A stretch of DNA of 64,000 nt from Laburnicola sp. R22_1. Taxonomy: Eukaryota > Ascomycota > Dothideomycetes > Pleosporales > Didymosphaeriaceae. The stretch spans positions 1,364,001 to 1,428,000 of the forward strand of contig JACONQ010000015.1 in the NCBI GenBank assembly GCA_014281115.1. Direction: 5' to 3'. How positions within the stretch are numbered: the stretch's first letter is position 1; the number at the start of each line of letters is the position of its first letter. The notes beneath the pieces were generated by a model that did no database searches, was not told where the DNA came from, and saw only the letters and a program-made list of their open reading frames with translations. Shown here in pieces: positions 18,263 through 29,423 of this stretch. A program made the translations under genes and the position numbers.

Positions 18263-20250
18263 CTACCCCTCCCTATGTTCAATCTCGTCCTTCTTCTCAC
18301 GTCCGCTCCCCAAGCCCCCACCCCCCACCTCCGCCCGCACAACACTACTCCTCCTCCTCTCCGCAACCATCTGCCCCTCCTCCGTCTCCTCATAACTAAT
18401 CAACAACCCACCCTTCTTATCATACCGATGCGGCATCTGCTTGGCGACCCTCACACAATCAAACGGACTAGTCGTCTTGTGGAAGACTTCATCCATCTCC
18501 TCGAGCGAGCGGTAGGCTGTCTCTGGAAAGAAAAAGTACACGCAGGGCACCATGAACGCGTTTATGACGGCGAAGACGATGTAGGTTTGATACCCGATGT
18601 TGGCGAAGGCGACGGGGGTTACCATTACGACCATGAAGTTGAAGACCCAGTTTGCGGTGGTGGAGATTGCGTTTGCGGGTGCGCGGATGTTGAGCGGGGT
18701 GATTTCGGCGGGGTAGAGCCTAGTGTGGGTGTTAGACGATGTCGAAGTAGTGTGAATGGGAAGAGGGTGAAAGGCTTACCAGGTCATTCCAAGCCAGCCG
18801 ATGGCGAAGAAACTGTTGAATACAAAGAGGAAGACCGCCTGTGAAATGTTAGTTGGGCGAACATCCTTCAGAGAGTGATGCATACTGCCGCGATACCCAT
18901 GCTGTCAGAAGCTCTGCTCGTAGTACCTGCCAGCACACACATACTTGCCGACATGCCGACCGCTCCAAAGATCATGAGACTTCGTCGCCCAAATTTCTCG
19001 ATTGTGAAAATGGCGATCCAGGAAGCCATCCAATATTCCGTGCCGTTGCAAGCAGCCAACAACCGGCTCAGGAACGCCGACAGGCCGATGTTTTGCTCGA
19101 ATATGACAGGCGCATAGTACGTTATCACGTTGATACCTGAGATCTACTAGATGTTAGAGGCATACAGAGTGGCTCATACAGATAAGCATACCTGCTGGAA
19201 CATCTGATTGACATAGGCCAAAGCCGTGCGATGAAAATTGCGATTTTTGTTCATCTTAAAACAGTCTCGGAAGCCACCTCTCTGCATCTTGAACACTGTA
19301 TCCTTGACCGCCTGGAACTCACTCTGTATCTTCTTGTCCTCAGGTGGAAGATCACTCAGGGCACAAAGCACTTCTAGCGCTTCGTCTTCTCGGCCTTTAA
19401 GGATAAGCCATCGAGGTGATTCAGGCAGGCCGGGAATCAAAGCTAGAATAAATAGGGCTAGAACGATCTGGAAGGCGATGGGAAATCTCCAGGAAATGGT
19501 ACTGGGCTCCAAAAAGGAGAAGCCAAGATCGATCCAGTAGCTTAACATGACACCGAAAACGATTAGTGAGCCCTAGGAGCGAATTAGTAGTTTGTGAGGG
19601 TTTAGTGCCGCTCATGGCGTACCTCGATCATGACCATCTGTCCACGGCGATGAGGCTTCGATGTCTCGCTTTGCCATGTCGGTACACTTGGAGCTCGTTA
19701 ACTTCATATTAAAGCAGTGCTGGGGTTAACCAACGTAGAAGTGTTCATCCCGTTACCAAAACCCGTTATCCAGCGCCCCACAATCAACTGTGGCAGACCG
19801 AATGCAGCACTTTGCAGCACAGCGCCAACAACCATGATGGCACTGCCTAGAAAAATCGTGCGTTTGCGACCGAGCAGGTTACCAAGCCATATGGTCGCGA
19901 CAGCGCCAAAGAAGCAACCGAGCGTGTAAGCGCCGACCGTAATGCCTTGTATTGTAGATGTATGGCTGGCAGTAGTTCCTGCTGGAGGGTTGGCGGTATC
20001 GATTTCGGGAACTGGGTTGGGGTTTCTATTAGCTTATACAAATGTACACCTGTGGGATACTCACAATGGTGAACAAATGACCCTAGAGTCAGCAAGCCGC
20101 CCATAACACCTTGGTCTGCTAGGTGTTAGCATTGCTACCACCTGATGAAGACACCTGCTCACCATATCCGAACAGCGCGAAATCGGTGCCTGCTATAACT
20201 GCAATTGCGATGTTGAGCTGGACGCCCGTAAGGCTGTAGAATTTCTCCAT
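18263..20250 (-). CDS. MFS sugar transporter (sugar porter family)
   Basis: Eight minus-strand exons: 20250-20163, 20115-20065, 20011-19735, 19686-19623, 19572-19192, 19143-18886, 18838-18780 and 18719-18263, giving 544 residues with all junction phases agreeing. A 12-helix plasma-membrane hexose-type carrier is expected. Visible signatures are GYDQGVMGGLLT in helix 1, GRWITGFGNGMNTS, PESPRWLILKGR after helix 6, QQISGINVITYYAP in helix 7, and PETAYRSLEEMDEVF after helix 12. The tail (last 70 residues) is cytosolic, basic and Gly-rich. Introns are 46-60 nt. One donor is the weak GTTGGT (19734) and the second intron needs the ACCCAG acceptor at 20012 to avoid a stop. The transported sugar cannot be read from sequence. 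Confidence 0.92.
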
Positions 20251-21200
20251 CTTGCCCCTCACAACCTCCGATGAGTCACCCACCACTCGAAGATATTATA
20301 AACAGAGGGAGCGCTATTTGGCAGTATTGAATTAGCAGTCAGCCCAGCCGAGAAGATTGCAACGCCTACAACTTAACAGCTTAAAAGTGAACCTTTTCGC
20401 ACGCATGTATATGATTGTGCACGGTCGCAACAAGCAACCCAGCTACCGGAAGACAACAACACCGACGATTGTAGCCTCTGCAACGGCGTCGGACAATGAT
20501 GTGGGACGCATGAGTCGTTATGCGGGGAATGGTCGACATGACCCATGGGGTTACAATCCATGTTCCCCGTACCCGGCGCAGTATCTGACAAGAACTAATC
20601 AAGAGCTGCTCTTTCGCTCCCCAGAACACACATCGGCTTGCTCGATTAGAACATTCCGATAGCACCCAAAGCACGCATGGGATACACTACCCAGATGAGG
20701 CTCGAACATCTCAGGGCGCGCACGCTAACGATAGATGAGGTGTCCGAGATGGCGCCGCACATGACGCAACCCGGCTAAAAGCTCCGATGCGGAACATGGA
20801 TGCTTGAATTAGACATGTGCCCTCAAAAGGGTCGTCTTTGTTTTCCAAGACAAGTTTAATATCTGCATTGACCGAAGGAGTGTTGGGAAAATGTTGGGAA
20901 AGGCGTATGTGAAGCTTTGAAGTGTACAACAACGAACCAATAGACTGATGGCGTGGGGAAAAGTGGATAGCAATGCTACCTTGGCTAGATGCTTAAGACA
21001 AGTTGGGTAAGTCTTGAGTGGACCACATTGGCGTGAACAGTGACTACCGTCGGAAGGCGATTTCTGTTTGTATTGCTTGCATCTTTGCGAACTAGTGATT
21101 GAATGCGCTAACCTTGGAAAAGCACGTTATCGTAAGTAAACCATAATAGCGGTACGTTTGGGTTGACATGAACGCTGCAAGTCTCGTCTTTGCATCCATT
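20251..21200. other. intergenic, nothing recognised
   Basis: Upstream region of the sugar transporter and downstream region of the zinc-finger-like gene. Only short overlapping frames without family resemblance are present. Confidence 0.4.
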
Positions 21201-21495
21201 TCAGAAGAATCCTATGTCGGAGTGGCCCATAGGATTGCCGAAATCGTCTAATAACGGTTGAAGCTCGCCGCCCGCCAGGGGCTCTGGGAACGAGGCCACA
21301 GACCGTGGGTCCAAGGGATCTTGGTCGAAGCTACCGTGGTATTTTGTAGACTGCTGTGGCACATCCGTTGCCCATTCGCGTTTGCACAGACCAGACCCTG
21401 CTGTGTGATTTGTATGTCCGCGTGGTGACAGATGCTGTGGCCTAATAACAAAAGGTTCTTGGGGCGATTGCGGGTTGATGGGAAGGGATTCTGGA

Positions 21496-21503
21496 CAAAG
21501 CGG
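21496..21503. repeat. hAT target-site duplication, left copy
   Basis: CAAAGCGG, identical to the copy at 24600-24607. Eight-base duplications are diagnostic for hAT insertion. Confidence 0.95.
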
Positions 21504-24500
21504 CTAGACATGCCAACAATCAAGCCAAACAAGCCGTGGCCTTCGACTTGGCTTGAGGCTTGTTTTGGAGTCATGAGGCTTGGCTTGTTAGGCCTAACAA
21601 GCTTTTTTTTGGTAGCTTGGATTGGAGCTTGATAAACGGCTTGATTGTACTATGTAAGTTTGACCGCCCTCTATAGCAACTACTCACTGCCTGAATCCTC
21701 GCTGCACATGCTGTATAGCAAGTCCATCTCTGCAGTGCTTATTGGTACCTCCTTAAGCTGGTTGTTGCTGCCCAAACCCGCTTTCTGCCAACGTCGTACG
21801 CATTGTATAGCCGCCAATAAATGAGGTCCCATAGAGCGTCGCCGAGGCTCAAGAAGATCGCCAAGCTCACTAAACATGCGCTCACACTCACAGCTTGATG
21901 CTGGAATAGAGAGTACGTCAAGTGCAAGCTTGCTAAGGGTAGGGTATCGATCGCGCAACGTTACCCAATATTTTATAGGGTTGTTTGCATACTTAGTACC
22001 TTTCTCAGCACGCGGCTCGCTTCTCCGCCATCGCTCATACTCATCTGGCTCGATATTAATGTTGCCAGTCGCGTTAGGATTGATAAGGCTCTCGATCGCG
22101 TCGTCCATGTCGTTAGGGAGCACTGCGGGGCGCCGACGTACGGGCGATGAGGTGTTGTACTCCGCCCAAAGCGCGCGAAACGCGCGGTTGTTCTCCTCAA
22201 GCCACCCAGGTTTGTCGCTCCAGGCGATGTCACAGTATGTTTTGTAGTAGGGATGGAGGATCGTAGCAGCGTAGTAGGCTGGAGAGTGGTCAAGCTTGGC
22301 GTAGTAAGCGTTGGCTTTCGCCCAAGCTGCGCGTAGATTAGCAGCAAGGTGGTCTTCAGGCGCTTCGTTGTGCGCGTTATAGTTAACAGCCTTGTAGGCT
22401 TTAACGCGCTGCTCGTAGTATGTCAGGATATGCTCAAAGACTGGAATAATCTCAGCAATCGCGCCAAAATGTCCGCCTTGGCCGCGTCCCTCTAGGCGCT
22501 TTGTTGCCGCTTTCAGTGGCCTCAGAGCGTCCATATACTCAGTAACGACCGCCCAGTCATGCGCTGAGAGCCCGTCAGATCGCATCCATGGCTGCGCCTC
22601 TGGCAGCTTATTACCCCGAGTTGTGGCGTACGTGTCCTCATCGCGGATACGTTTTATGTGATGATTGGCGTACGCAGCGACAGCAGGCTGCAGCTTACAA
22701 GCACGCTCAAAGCAAGAGTAGTAGGAGTTCCAGCGCGTAACGACAGGCTTAACAGGCTCAAGTATCTTGCGGTCTTCGGCTGTCGCGCTTGCAGGCAGGT
22801 CGCGGTGTGAGAGACGCTGAAAGTCAGCAAAAAGCGCATACTGTTGCGGCGTTTTGATGTAGTTGATAACGTCTAACAGGACGCCTAGCGGGCCGTCGCG
22901 CCCCCACTCAGTCATAAACTCGCTCTCTTCAAAAAGCTTGCTGGCGTCGTTGTTAAAAGCATTAGCTTCTTTGCCCCAGAGCAGAGTCTGGCCAACAAGG
23001 TTAAGAGTATGAGGGCCGCAGCGGAGGCGGCGATGAGGCGCGCTAAAACCCATCTCTTGTGCTAACTTACGGACAGCAGCGTCGTTATTACTCGCGTTAT
23101 CAAGTACGAAGTAACCAACGTTGAGCGGATTGATGCCAAACTGCTGCATTGTTTGGCTAATAACCTCTGCCATCCTCTCGCCACTATGAGCGCCTGCTAG
23201 CAGCGGCAGCGCTATAGGTAAATCCTGAAGCTCGCCACGCTTGCTGACGAAGTGGGCAACGACACCTAGAAACCCGCGCTTGCCGCCCTTTGTCGTCCAG
23301 CTGTCAAAGCTAAGGTGGATCTTGCTCAGCGCCTGGGACAGCTCCAAGACTACCTGAGGCTTTAGGTGGTCGTAGAGTCGCAAAACAAAGCCTGAGACGC
23401 TCGTGCGAGAGGACCACAACGCAGCCTCGGCCTCTGGGTTAGCAGCCGCAATCAGCTGTCGAAATGCTGGTGACTCAAACTCTCTTAACGGGTGATTGTT
23501 CTCGACAAGCCAACTGATGGCAGCAAGCCTGAAGTGCTGAGTATTGAAGCCGCTGAGCTCATTAGCGACATCTTGAGAGACGCTAATCTTGCCGCCTACA
23601 AGGACTTGGCGTAGGTGGCTTATCTCGCGCTTCTCTGCTTCTTTTCCCGGCGGTAGATAGCCATGACCGCGCTTTTTCTGGCTTAGGTGGCGGGCTGTTG
23701 TTGACGTTGACAGCGTCGTCTCATATATGCCTGCGCCTCCAGCGTCTATAATCTTGTGCTGATGGCAGTATCGACAGACAAAGAAGAGCCGATTCGGCTC
23801 CTTAAGCAGCGCAACGCGGTACCCATAAAGGTATACCCAGCTCCTCTTTGCGCGCTGTGTCGCTAACGGCTTCATATATTTTGGTATACGCTTGAAATCA
23901 AGCCCGTCAAAGTCGTCCTCTAGGTGCGCGTCCAGGCTCTTGTCACCGTCCTCGTCAACACCCTTGGCGGGCTCTCCAACGTCTGTTGTAGCTACTGTTG
24001 CAGCGTCGCTGCCCTTGGTGGGCGGGACGATACTATCCTCATTCTGCGACTCGCGGAATCGCGACTCAAAGGTAGCTTGCGGCGATAGGCGCTGCAACAG
24101 CGTCAATTGCGTATTATCCAGCTCAATCGGCCGGGTAGACGTGCCTCGGGCGGCTATTTTGGCGCGTTTGTGCGGCTTAGGGATTGCAGCGCTATTGCGC
24201 GCGCGTTTTAACTGCTTCAGCGGCATAATAAATAAGCTTAGTGTAGCTGAAAAGACAGGGTGATAGCTAAAGACGCTTGCCGCTGGAGGTGGCTGGCCGC
24301 TTACTACCTAGTACTAGTAGGTAACTTAGCTATCGATAAGCTGACTACCGTACTGGTACAACACCAGAAAAGTGTCGCGAGATCGTCTGTACAGCAGCCT
24401 TGAAAACGTTATTAAACTTGGCCTAAAACCACTCTGCTGCCTACTTTTTATCAAGCCTAACAAGCCAAACAATCAAGCCTTCCCTCTTTAGCTTGGCTTG

Positions 24501-24599
24501 TTAGCAAATTACTACACGTTAGCTTGGATTGATAGAACCAAGCCAAGCTCAAGCCAAACAATCAAGCGCTTGTTAGCGGCTTGATTGTTGGCAGGTCTG
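21504..24599 (-). mobile_element. complete hAT transposon, 3,096 bp
   Basis: Terminal inverted repeats read CTAGACATGCCAACAATCAA at the left and CAGACCTGCCAACAATCAAG on the complement of the right end, flanked by perfect CAAAGCGG duplications. Both subterminal regions hold many copies of CAAGCC/GGCTTG in both orientations, the usual binding-site clusters of hAT transposases. One intact transposase gene fills the interior. Perfect target copies, an intact gene and an uninterrupted host frame on either side point to recent, possibly still mobile, insertion. Confidence 0.95.
21680..24226 (-). CDS. hAT family transposase
   Basis: Single frame of 848 residues from ATG, without stops. A nuclear-type basic N-terminus precedes a BED-like zinc finger (CRYCHQHK ... 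HLSQKKRGH) around residues 150-190, for DNA binding. The RNase H-like core shows the first acid in HLSFDSWTTKGG, the second in YFVLDNASNND, and the C(x)nH insertion CGPHTLNL. The C-terminal dimerisation domain (hATC) has KYWVTLRDRYPTLSKLALDV and SSCECERMFSELGDL, whose Glu is the third catalytic residue. Length and order match autonomous fungal hAT elements. The acidic end (SMCSEDSGSE) is intact. Confidence 0.95.
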   Translation of the reverse strand: MPLKQLKRARNSAAIPKPHKRAKIAARGTSTRPIELDNTQLTLLQRLSPQATFESRFRESQNEDSIVPPTKGSDAATVATTDVGEPAKGVDEDGDKSLDAHLEDDFDGLDFKRIPKYMKPLATQRAKRSWVYLYGYRVALLKEPNRLFFVCRYCHQHKIIDAGGAGIYETTLSTSTTARHLSQKKRGHGYLPPGKEAEKREISHLRQVLVGGKISVSQDVANELSGFNTQHFRLAAISWLVENNHPLREFESPAFRQLIAAANPEAEAALWSSRTSVSGFVLRLYDHLKPQVVLELSQALSKIHLSFDSWTTKGGKRGFLGVVAHFVSKRGELQDLPIALPLLAGAHSGERMAEVISQTMQQFGINPLNVGYFVLDNASNNDAAVRKLAQEMGFSAPHRRLRCGPHTLNLVGQTLLWGKEANAFNNDASKLFEESEFMTEWGRDGPLGVLLDVINYIKTPQQYALFADFQRLSHRDLPASATAEDRKILEPVKPVVTRWNSYYSCFERACKLQPAVAAYANHHIKRIRDEDTYATTRGNKLPEAQPWMRSDGLSAHDWAVVTEYMDALRPLKAATKRLEGRGQGGHFGAIAEIIPVFEHILTYYEQRVKAYKAVNYNAHNEAPEDHLAANLRAAWAKANAYYAKLDHSPAYYAATILHPYYKTYCDIAWSDKPGWLEENNRAFRALWAEYNTSSPVRRRPAVLPNDMDDAIESLINPNATGNINIEPDEYERWRRSEPRAEKGTKYANNPIKYWVTLRDRYPTLSKLALDVLSIPASSCECERMFSELGDLLEPRRRSMGPHLLAAIQCVRRWQKAGLGSNNQLKEVPISTAEMDLLYSMCSEDSGSE

Positions 24600-24607
24600 C
24601 AAAGCGG
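24600..24607. repeat. hAT target-site duplication, right copy
   Basis: CAAAGCGG; in the host gene it encodes part of the Glu-Pro-Leu-Cys codons at the insertion point. Confidence 0.95.
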
Positions 24608-26504
24608 TTCTAAAGCGTCGGAGAAACCGGTCATGGTGGGCATATACGTGTCGTCCGACATGTGGAACAGTGTTTGGTCCCCTTCCAGAGAGACTGTGTA
24701 TTGATAAGAGGGATGCAATGGGCTGAACGGTTCGTATGGTGCTGGAACATCTGGGTGTGGTAGGCCATATAGAGCGATGGGATCTTGGGTGAGAAAGGCC
24801 ATCGGCATCGGGCTCATGGGCGGTACAGCGTGATCGGGAGATGAGGCCAACTGATGTATATGCATTGTACCATCCGTAGCATCAAGGGCCATGTTGGGTT
24901 TCGATGGAAGCTCCGGCCGTTCTAAGCTGCCACGTGCCCATGCTCGTTGTACAGTTCTGGCGTTGGTGCCATCATGTACCGGCGTGGGTTGATGCAAAGA
25001 TTCCAATGCTTCTTGTCTCTTTTTTCGAGGGACATGTCCCTTCTTGGAAGAGACCGTGGATTGTCGATTTAGAATGTTACAAATTGCTTGGAGTTCGTCG
25101 TCTGGGACCGAGCCACTGAGCCGATGCAATATTCCCTCTTGTAAACTCTTCAGATAGCATCTTAGTACCATTGCCTTATGCTCCGCAGGCAGACGGCGCG
25201 AGAAGGTCAGTCTGAGTTGACTCCAGTCATAGTCCTGGGGATCAGGTTCATAGCGAAGTGGCATATAATTTTCCTCGTGATCTGGAAGAATCAGCAAGCG
25301 CGGACCAAATAACACAGAGAAAACTAACAGCAGTTTGGTATTTCGATTCCGTGTCCAAACAGAACCGTGTACCATTTAGCCCACAGTTGTTGATTCTTCG
25401 TTTCGCAAGCTTCGTCCTTGGGTCCTCTATCCAGTTCGTCTATTTGTGGCACTAGTCTAATACCGATTCCCTCAGCCGGATGACAGACATGCGTTCCGGG
25501 GACACATGGGCCATGCGCTTCAAGTGCATCGTGATTCGGAAACACCTCTAAACATGTCTCGCATTCATGAATTGTATGAGGCCCGTGTCTTGTTCCGTTT
25601 TGCTTCTGCTTTTTCCCGATTAGATGCTCCCTATCAAGGATAAGTATAGGCAAGATCATGGCGTTGAACTAAGGATTTTACCTTAATCTCGACATTTCGT
25701 GAGGATGAGTGCAACTGCTCTTATGGTGCTTGTATCTATGCGGGTTGTTCTTGTAGAAAGGACAAGCGTAGATTTTTCTCTCCTTACGGGTGGCGTCTCG
25801 ATACCTAATCGTAATGGGTTTCTTAGCTGGGCTCCGTTCCTCATCATCATCGTCGTCGCCCGATGCATCCGAATCCTCCGCGAGTGGGGCTACTGGAGAC
25901 CATGGCCTCTTGAAGCCTTGATGTGGTGCGCAACTCGAACCCTCCAACGGACTCTGTCTTCTTTCACTTCCGCATAGCGACGACTCACCTCCGGGGCGGT
26001 GTCTGGAAAGATCTCTAGTGGGAGACTGGTGAACGATAGGTACCGTGGGTAGTTTACGGCGGCCACTTTCCAGTCCTGATTTGGTTGTTGGCTGACAATT
26101 CACATTGAATATCAGATCATGTGGACTCCCCAGATGAACCAGACCCCACTCGCTGTTTAGTTTCCCGAATTCACATGATGCTCCTGAGTCCAGTGGCGCC
26201 GAAGACGATCCGCTTAGCAACACAGGCTGTGGAGTCTCCAGCCCCGTTAGCTGTCCTGCCGGAGTGGCAGGATTGATGTTTACCGAAGGCGTTTGTGAGG
26301 ATATGACGCGATCGCAACATAGCTCGTGATCACAGTCTATGCAGGACTTTTGGATTGCGTACTCGTACGGCCCTTCTCCTACAACGTGGGGGCGGAGGTC
26401 AGCGAGAGCCCTCGAATGCCCAACATTTACGTACCACATTTGCAGCAGAACCACCGATAGGCAACGGTACGCCCAATACGGCAAGGGTTGATTTCACAAG
26501 GCAT

Positions 26505-27281
26505 CAGACAGAAAGCTAATGCCACTTGGGGTAGTGTTGGTAATACACGAAGTTGAGAAGGTAGGCTGAAAGCTCTCGATCGCAGCCATTTCGAATGAGG
26601 CTCCTAACATTTTTATGGAGATTGTAACAATCGACCCCCTCTATGAAGTTGTCCGCAAAGTTGAGCAAAGGTGCGGGCAATTGTGGAGGTAGACAGTGGA
26701 TGCGGGCGATCAATCTGATTGGATTAAAAAACCGGTCAACGATGAGAACTGCAGCCCTCTGCAGCAAAGACGCAATAAGACGGCCAATCATCAACACCAT
26801 CACCCGCCATCACGCTCTGCCCAGGATCAGCTTCGTTGGCACGCTGCCTTGCTGACTATGAGTAGATGTATTCGACGGTGCAGAAAGCCCCTCGAGCAAG
26901 AGCAATTCCGCGTTGGACTCGTGCTGGAAGCACGCCCCCTGCCTGTCAGCTGCACCTCCTTTCGAATGCTACGCACTTGTGATGCTGCGTGCAAAGCAAC
27001 CGTGTCAGCGTAAAAAGCATATAAGGTACCGCACAATGTCAGTGTAAACGGAAGCGTTGTATAGTGACGGGGAGGAGTTCGGACGCAAGACGAGCGGGAA
27101 GGCACCATCCAATGCACGCTAACCCGATGTGGATGGTTGGCATCCAGTCTCAGGAAGACAAAATATTCTCAAAGCATGGAGCAAAAGATGCCCACGACTC
27201 GGCAGCTTGTTTCGGTAGGTGCGATGGTGCGAGCCAACCAGAGCAGCCTGTGCGATCGCACCTTCCGTGGTCTACTGCTTA
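26505..27281. other. intergenic, nothing recognised
   Basis: Promoter side of the zinc-finger-like gene and, right of about 27100, the original upstream sequence of the F-box-like gene now lying beyond a transposon. No supportable gene. Confidence 0.4.
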
Positions 27282-27326
27282 CCGAGGCTCACCGTCCGAC
27301 CAGCCCCACCACCCAACAGAGCCACC
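27282..27326 (+). repeat. left terminal inverted repeat of the pogo-like element
   Basis: Forty-five bases identical to the complement of 29355-29399, preceded by TA. Confidence 0.95.
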
Positions 27327-29354
27327 CACCACGACAACACCTTAACTTCAACACGCGATAACTCCACCAGTATAAGCCCAATCGAGGCTGCGCTTGCAGC
27401 TATTGAATCGCTAGAACCTGGAGAACAATTTAGCTATAGACAGATGGCGAGAGAGTATGGTTGTAACCGTGCAGCGCTCGCACAAAGACATAAGGGCGTC
27501 TCAACCTCACGCGCTACCCAGGCTCAAAACTAGCAAGCTCTCCACCCACAACAGGAGCAGGAGCTCCTACTCTATATTAAACAGCTCACTAGCCGAGGCC
27601 TCCTACCTACACAAGCTATAATTGGAAATTTCGCCTCACAAATCGCGAGGAGAGAGCTTGGAGTAAACTGGGTTAATCGCTTTGTCCACTGGTATCCTGA
27701 CAAGCTCATCTTAAAATGGACGACGGGCATTAACAACAGTCGCCACAAGGCTGATTTAGGGAGAAAGTACAGCCTCTACTTCGACCTCCTACGCGAGAAG
27801 ATTGAGCAGTATCACGTTGAGCCTCGTCACACATACAATATGGATGAGAAGGGCTTTATGCTTGGTGTTATAGGTCGCTTAAAGAGGATCTTTAGCAGAG
27901 CCTCGTACAAGGAGGGGAAGAGGAGGAGTACTATCCAGGATGGCTCGCGAGAGTGGATAACGCTGCTAGCCTGTATCTGCGCTGATGGATCTTACCTTGA
28001 GCCCGCTCTTATCTATTAGTCAGCCTCAGAATCAATATAGGACTCCTGGCTACAGGCCCTCAATTATGCGACTTATTAGGTTCGAATCTTCTTATCGCCC
28101 TCTGGCTGGACAAACAATAATATTGGCCTTGCGTGGCTTAAACAGGTGTTTAATTGCGGTACAAAGGCAAAGGCTTAATCTTCCTATTGATTGCTTATCC
28201 TAGATGGCTATAGATCTTACCTCACAATAGATTTTATTAAGTACTATAATTAGAACAAGATCCTCCTCGCTATATATCCTTCTTATTCAACCTATACGCT
28301 GCAGCCGCTTAATGTAGCTATGTTTAAGCCTCTGTCCACAGCCTACTTAAAGGAGATCTCAGCCTTTATAGAAAGGAGCTAGGGCCTTTGCTTAATGAGT
28401 AAGAGGGATTTCTTTCCCCTCTTCTACTGAGCCTGGCAGGCCTCCTTTAAGGAAACGTCAATCCTAAAGGCCTTTGAGGCTACAGGCCTCTCACCCTTCT
28501 ATCCTAAGGTTATACTATAGAGATTCAACACTAGCCTAAGCTCCTTAAGCGATAGCGAGTCCTTAGCCTTAAGTGCCTTAAACTGGAGGAAGACTGAAGG
28601 CCTACTGCGTTAGGTAGTTAAGGATCGAGGTGATAAACGAGCTTAAAAGCTAAGCCAGGCCTTCCACTAAATCTTAACTGAAAAGACCCTCCTTAAGTAT
28701 GAGGTCAAGGGCCTACGCAAGGCTCTGATTAACGAGAGAACGCGTAGGAAGCGAGGCAAGCCTCTCCTACTTAAGGAGCCTAAGGAGTATCAAGGTGGAG
28801 CTATATTTTGGTCTCTAAGGAAGGTGAAGGAGGCACGTGATCGCTGGCAGCTCTAGGAGCGCGAGGAGGAGTAGGTACAACACCAAAAAGCTGAGACAAA
28901 TAGGCTTCGTAAAGAGACAAGACAGGCAAAGGCGAAGGAGAAGGAAATAAGGCGTCAGGCGAGGGCTGTAGCCAATCTGGTAAAGGAGAAGGAGAAGGCG
29001 GAGAAGGCTGCTAAACAGGCCTCTAGGGCAGCTGCTCGCAGGACTGCAAAACGACTCTAACAAGCTCTTAAAACGTCTCAAAAGGGTAAGAAGCGCAACC
29101 TTAAGGCTCCTATAAAAGCTACTCCTAGAAAGAGATCTATCGCGAGGCCTGCAGCTGGTGGGGAGGCTTATAAGGCTGTTATAGCTCTACCAGCTTCTAC
29201 CTCGCGCAAAGGGCGCGCGATTAAAACTCCAACACGATTTCTATAGCTATATATATTAATTAATACCTATAGATATTACCACTAAAAAATATCGCGATAA
29301 TAACTATTATGTGAGGCTCTACAGCCTCAAGTTGCAGAGCTGTTTTGGTGTTCA

Positions 29355-29399
29355 GGTGGCTCTGTTGGGTGGTGGGGCTGGTCGGACGGTGAGCCTCGG
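29355..29399 (-). repeat. right terminal inverted repeat of the pogo-like element
   Basis: Perfect partner of 27282-27326, followed by TA. Perfect ends around a decayed interior suggest that the ends stayed recognisable to a related transposase or escaped mutation. Confidence 0.95.
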
Positions 29400-29423
29400 T
29401 ACCTGTCGCCGAGCGCCGCCACC

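Larger units (their letters stand above)
21201..26504 (-). pseudogene. zinc-finger-like regulatory protein split by a hAT transposon
   Basis: Minus-strand exons 26504-26435, 26378-25682, 25630-25329 and 25281-24600, the last continuing after the transposon at 21495-21201. Leaving out the element and one 8 bp target copy gives one unbroken frame of 681 residues ending in TGA. The N-terminus is cysteine-rich (RWFCCKCG, SCIDCDHELCC); a basic region has YACPFYKNNPHRYKHHKSC, and a C2H2-like motif CETCLEVFPNHDALEAH is followed by DRGPKDEA and QQLWAKWYTVLFG. This order is that of a fungal family of C2H2-like nuclear proteins of unknown role. As it stands, translation enters the transposon end and stops after about 20 foreign residues, so a protein shortened by about 97 residues could be made. 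Confidence 0.85.
27282..29399 (+). mobile_element. dead pogo-like DNA transposon with perfect 45 bp inverted repeats
   Basis: The ends 27282-27326 and 29355-29399 are exact inverted copies (CCGAGGCTCACCGTCCGACC at the tip), flanked by a TA dinucleotide on each side (27280-27281 and 29400-29401), as in Tc1/mariner elements. Inside, a rightward transposase frame shows a helix-turn-helix region (FSYRQMAREYGCNRAALAQR), a TAG at 27531 in place of a sense codon, then the start of the DDE domain (YNMDEKGFMLG) up to a TAG at 28018, after which stops are dense. The second half is rich in TAA, TAG and TpA, as after RIP, and keeps a basic C-terminal coding ghost (28850-29230). Not autonomous. Confidence 0.92.

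Noticed and set aside
28077..28095. GGTTCGAATC, as in a tRNA T-arm
   Set aside because: No acceptor stem or D-arm fits around it; it is inside the decayed transposase.
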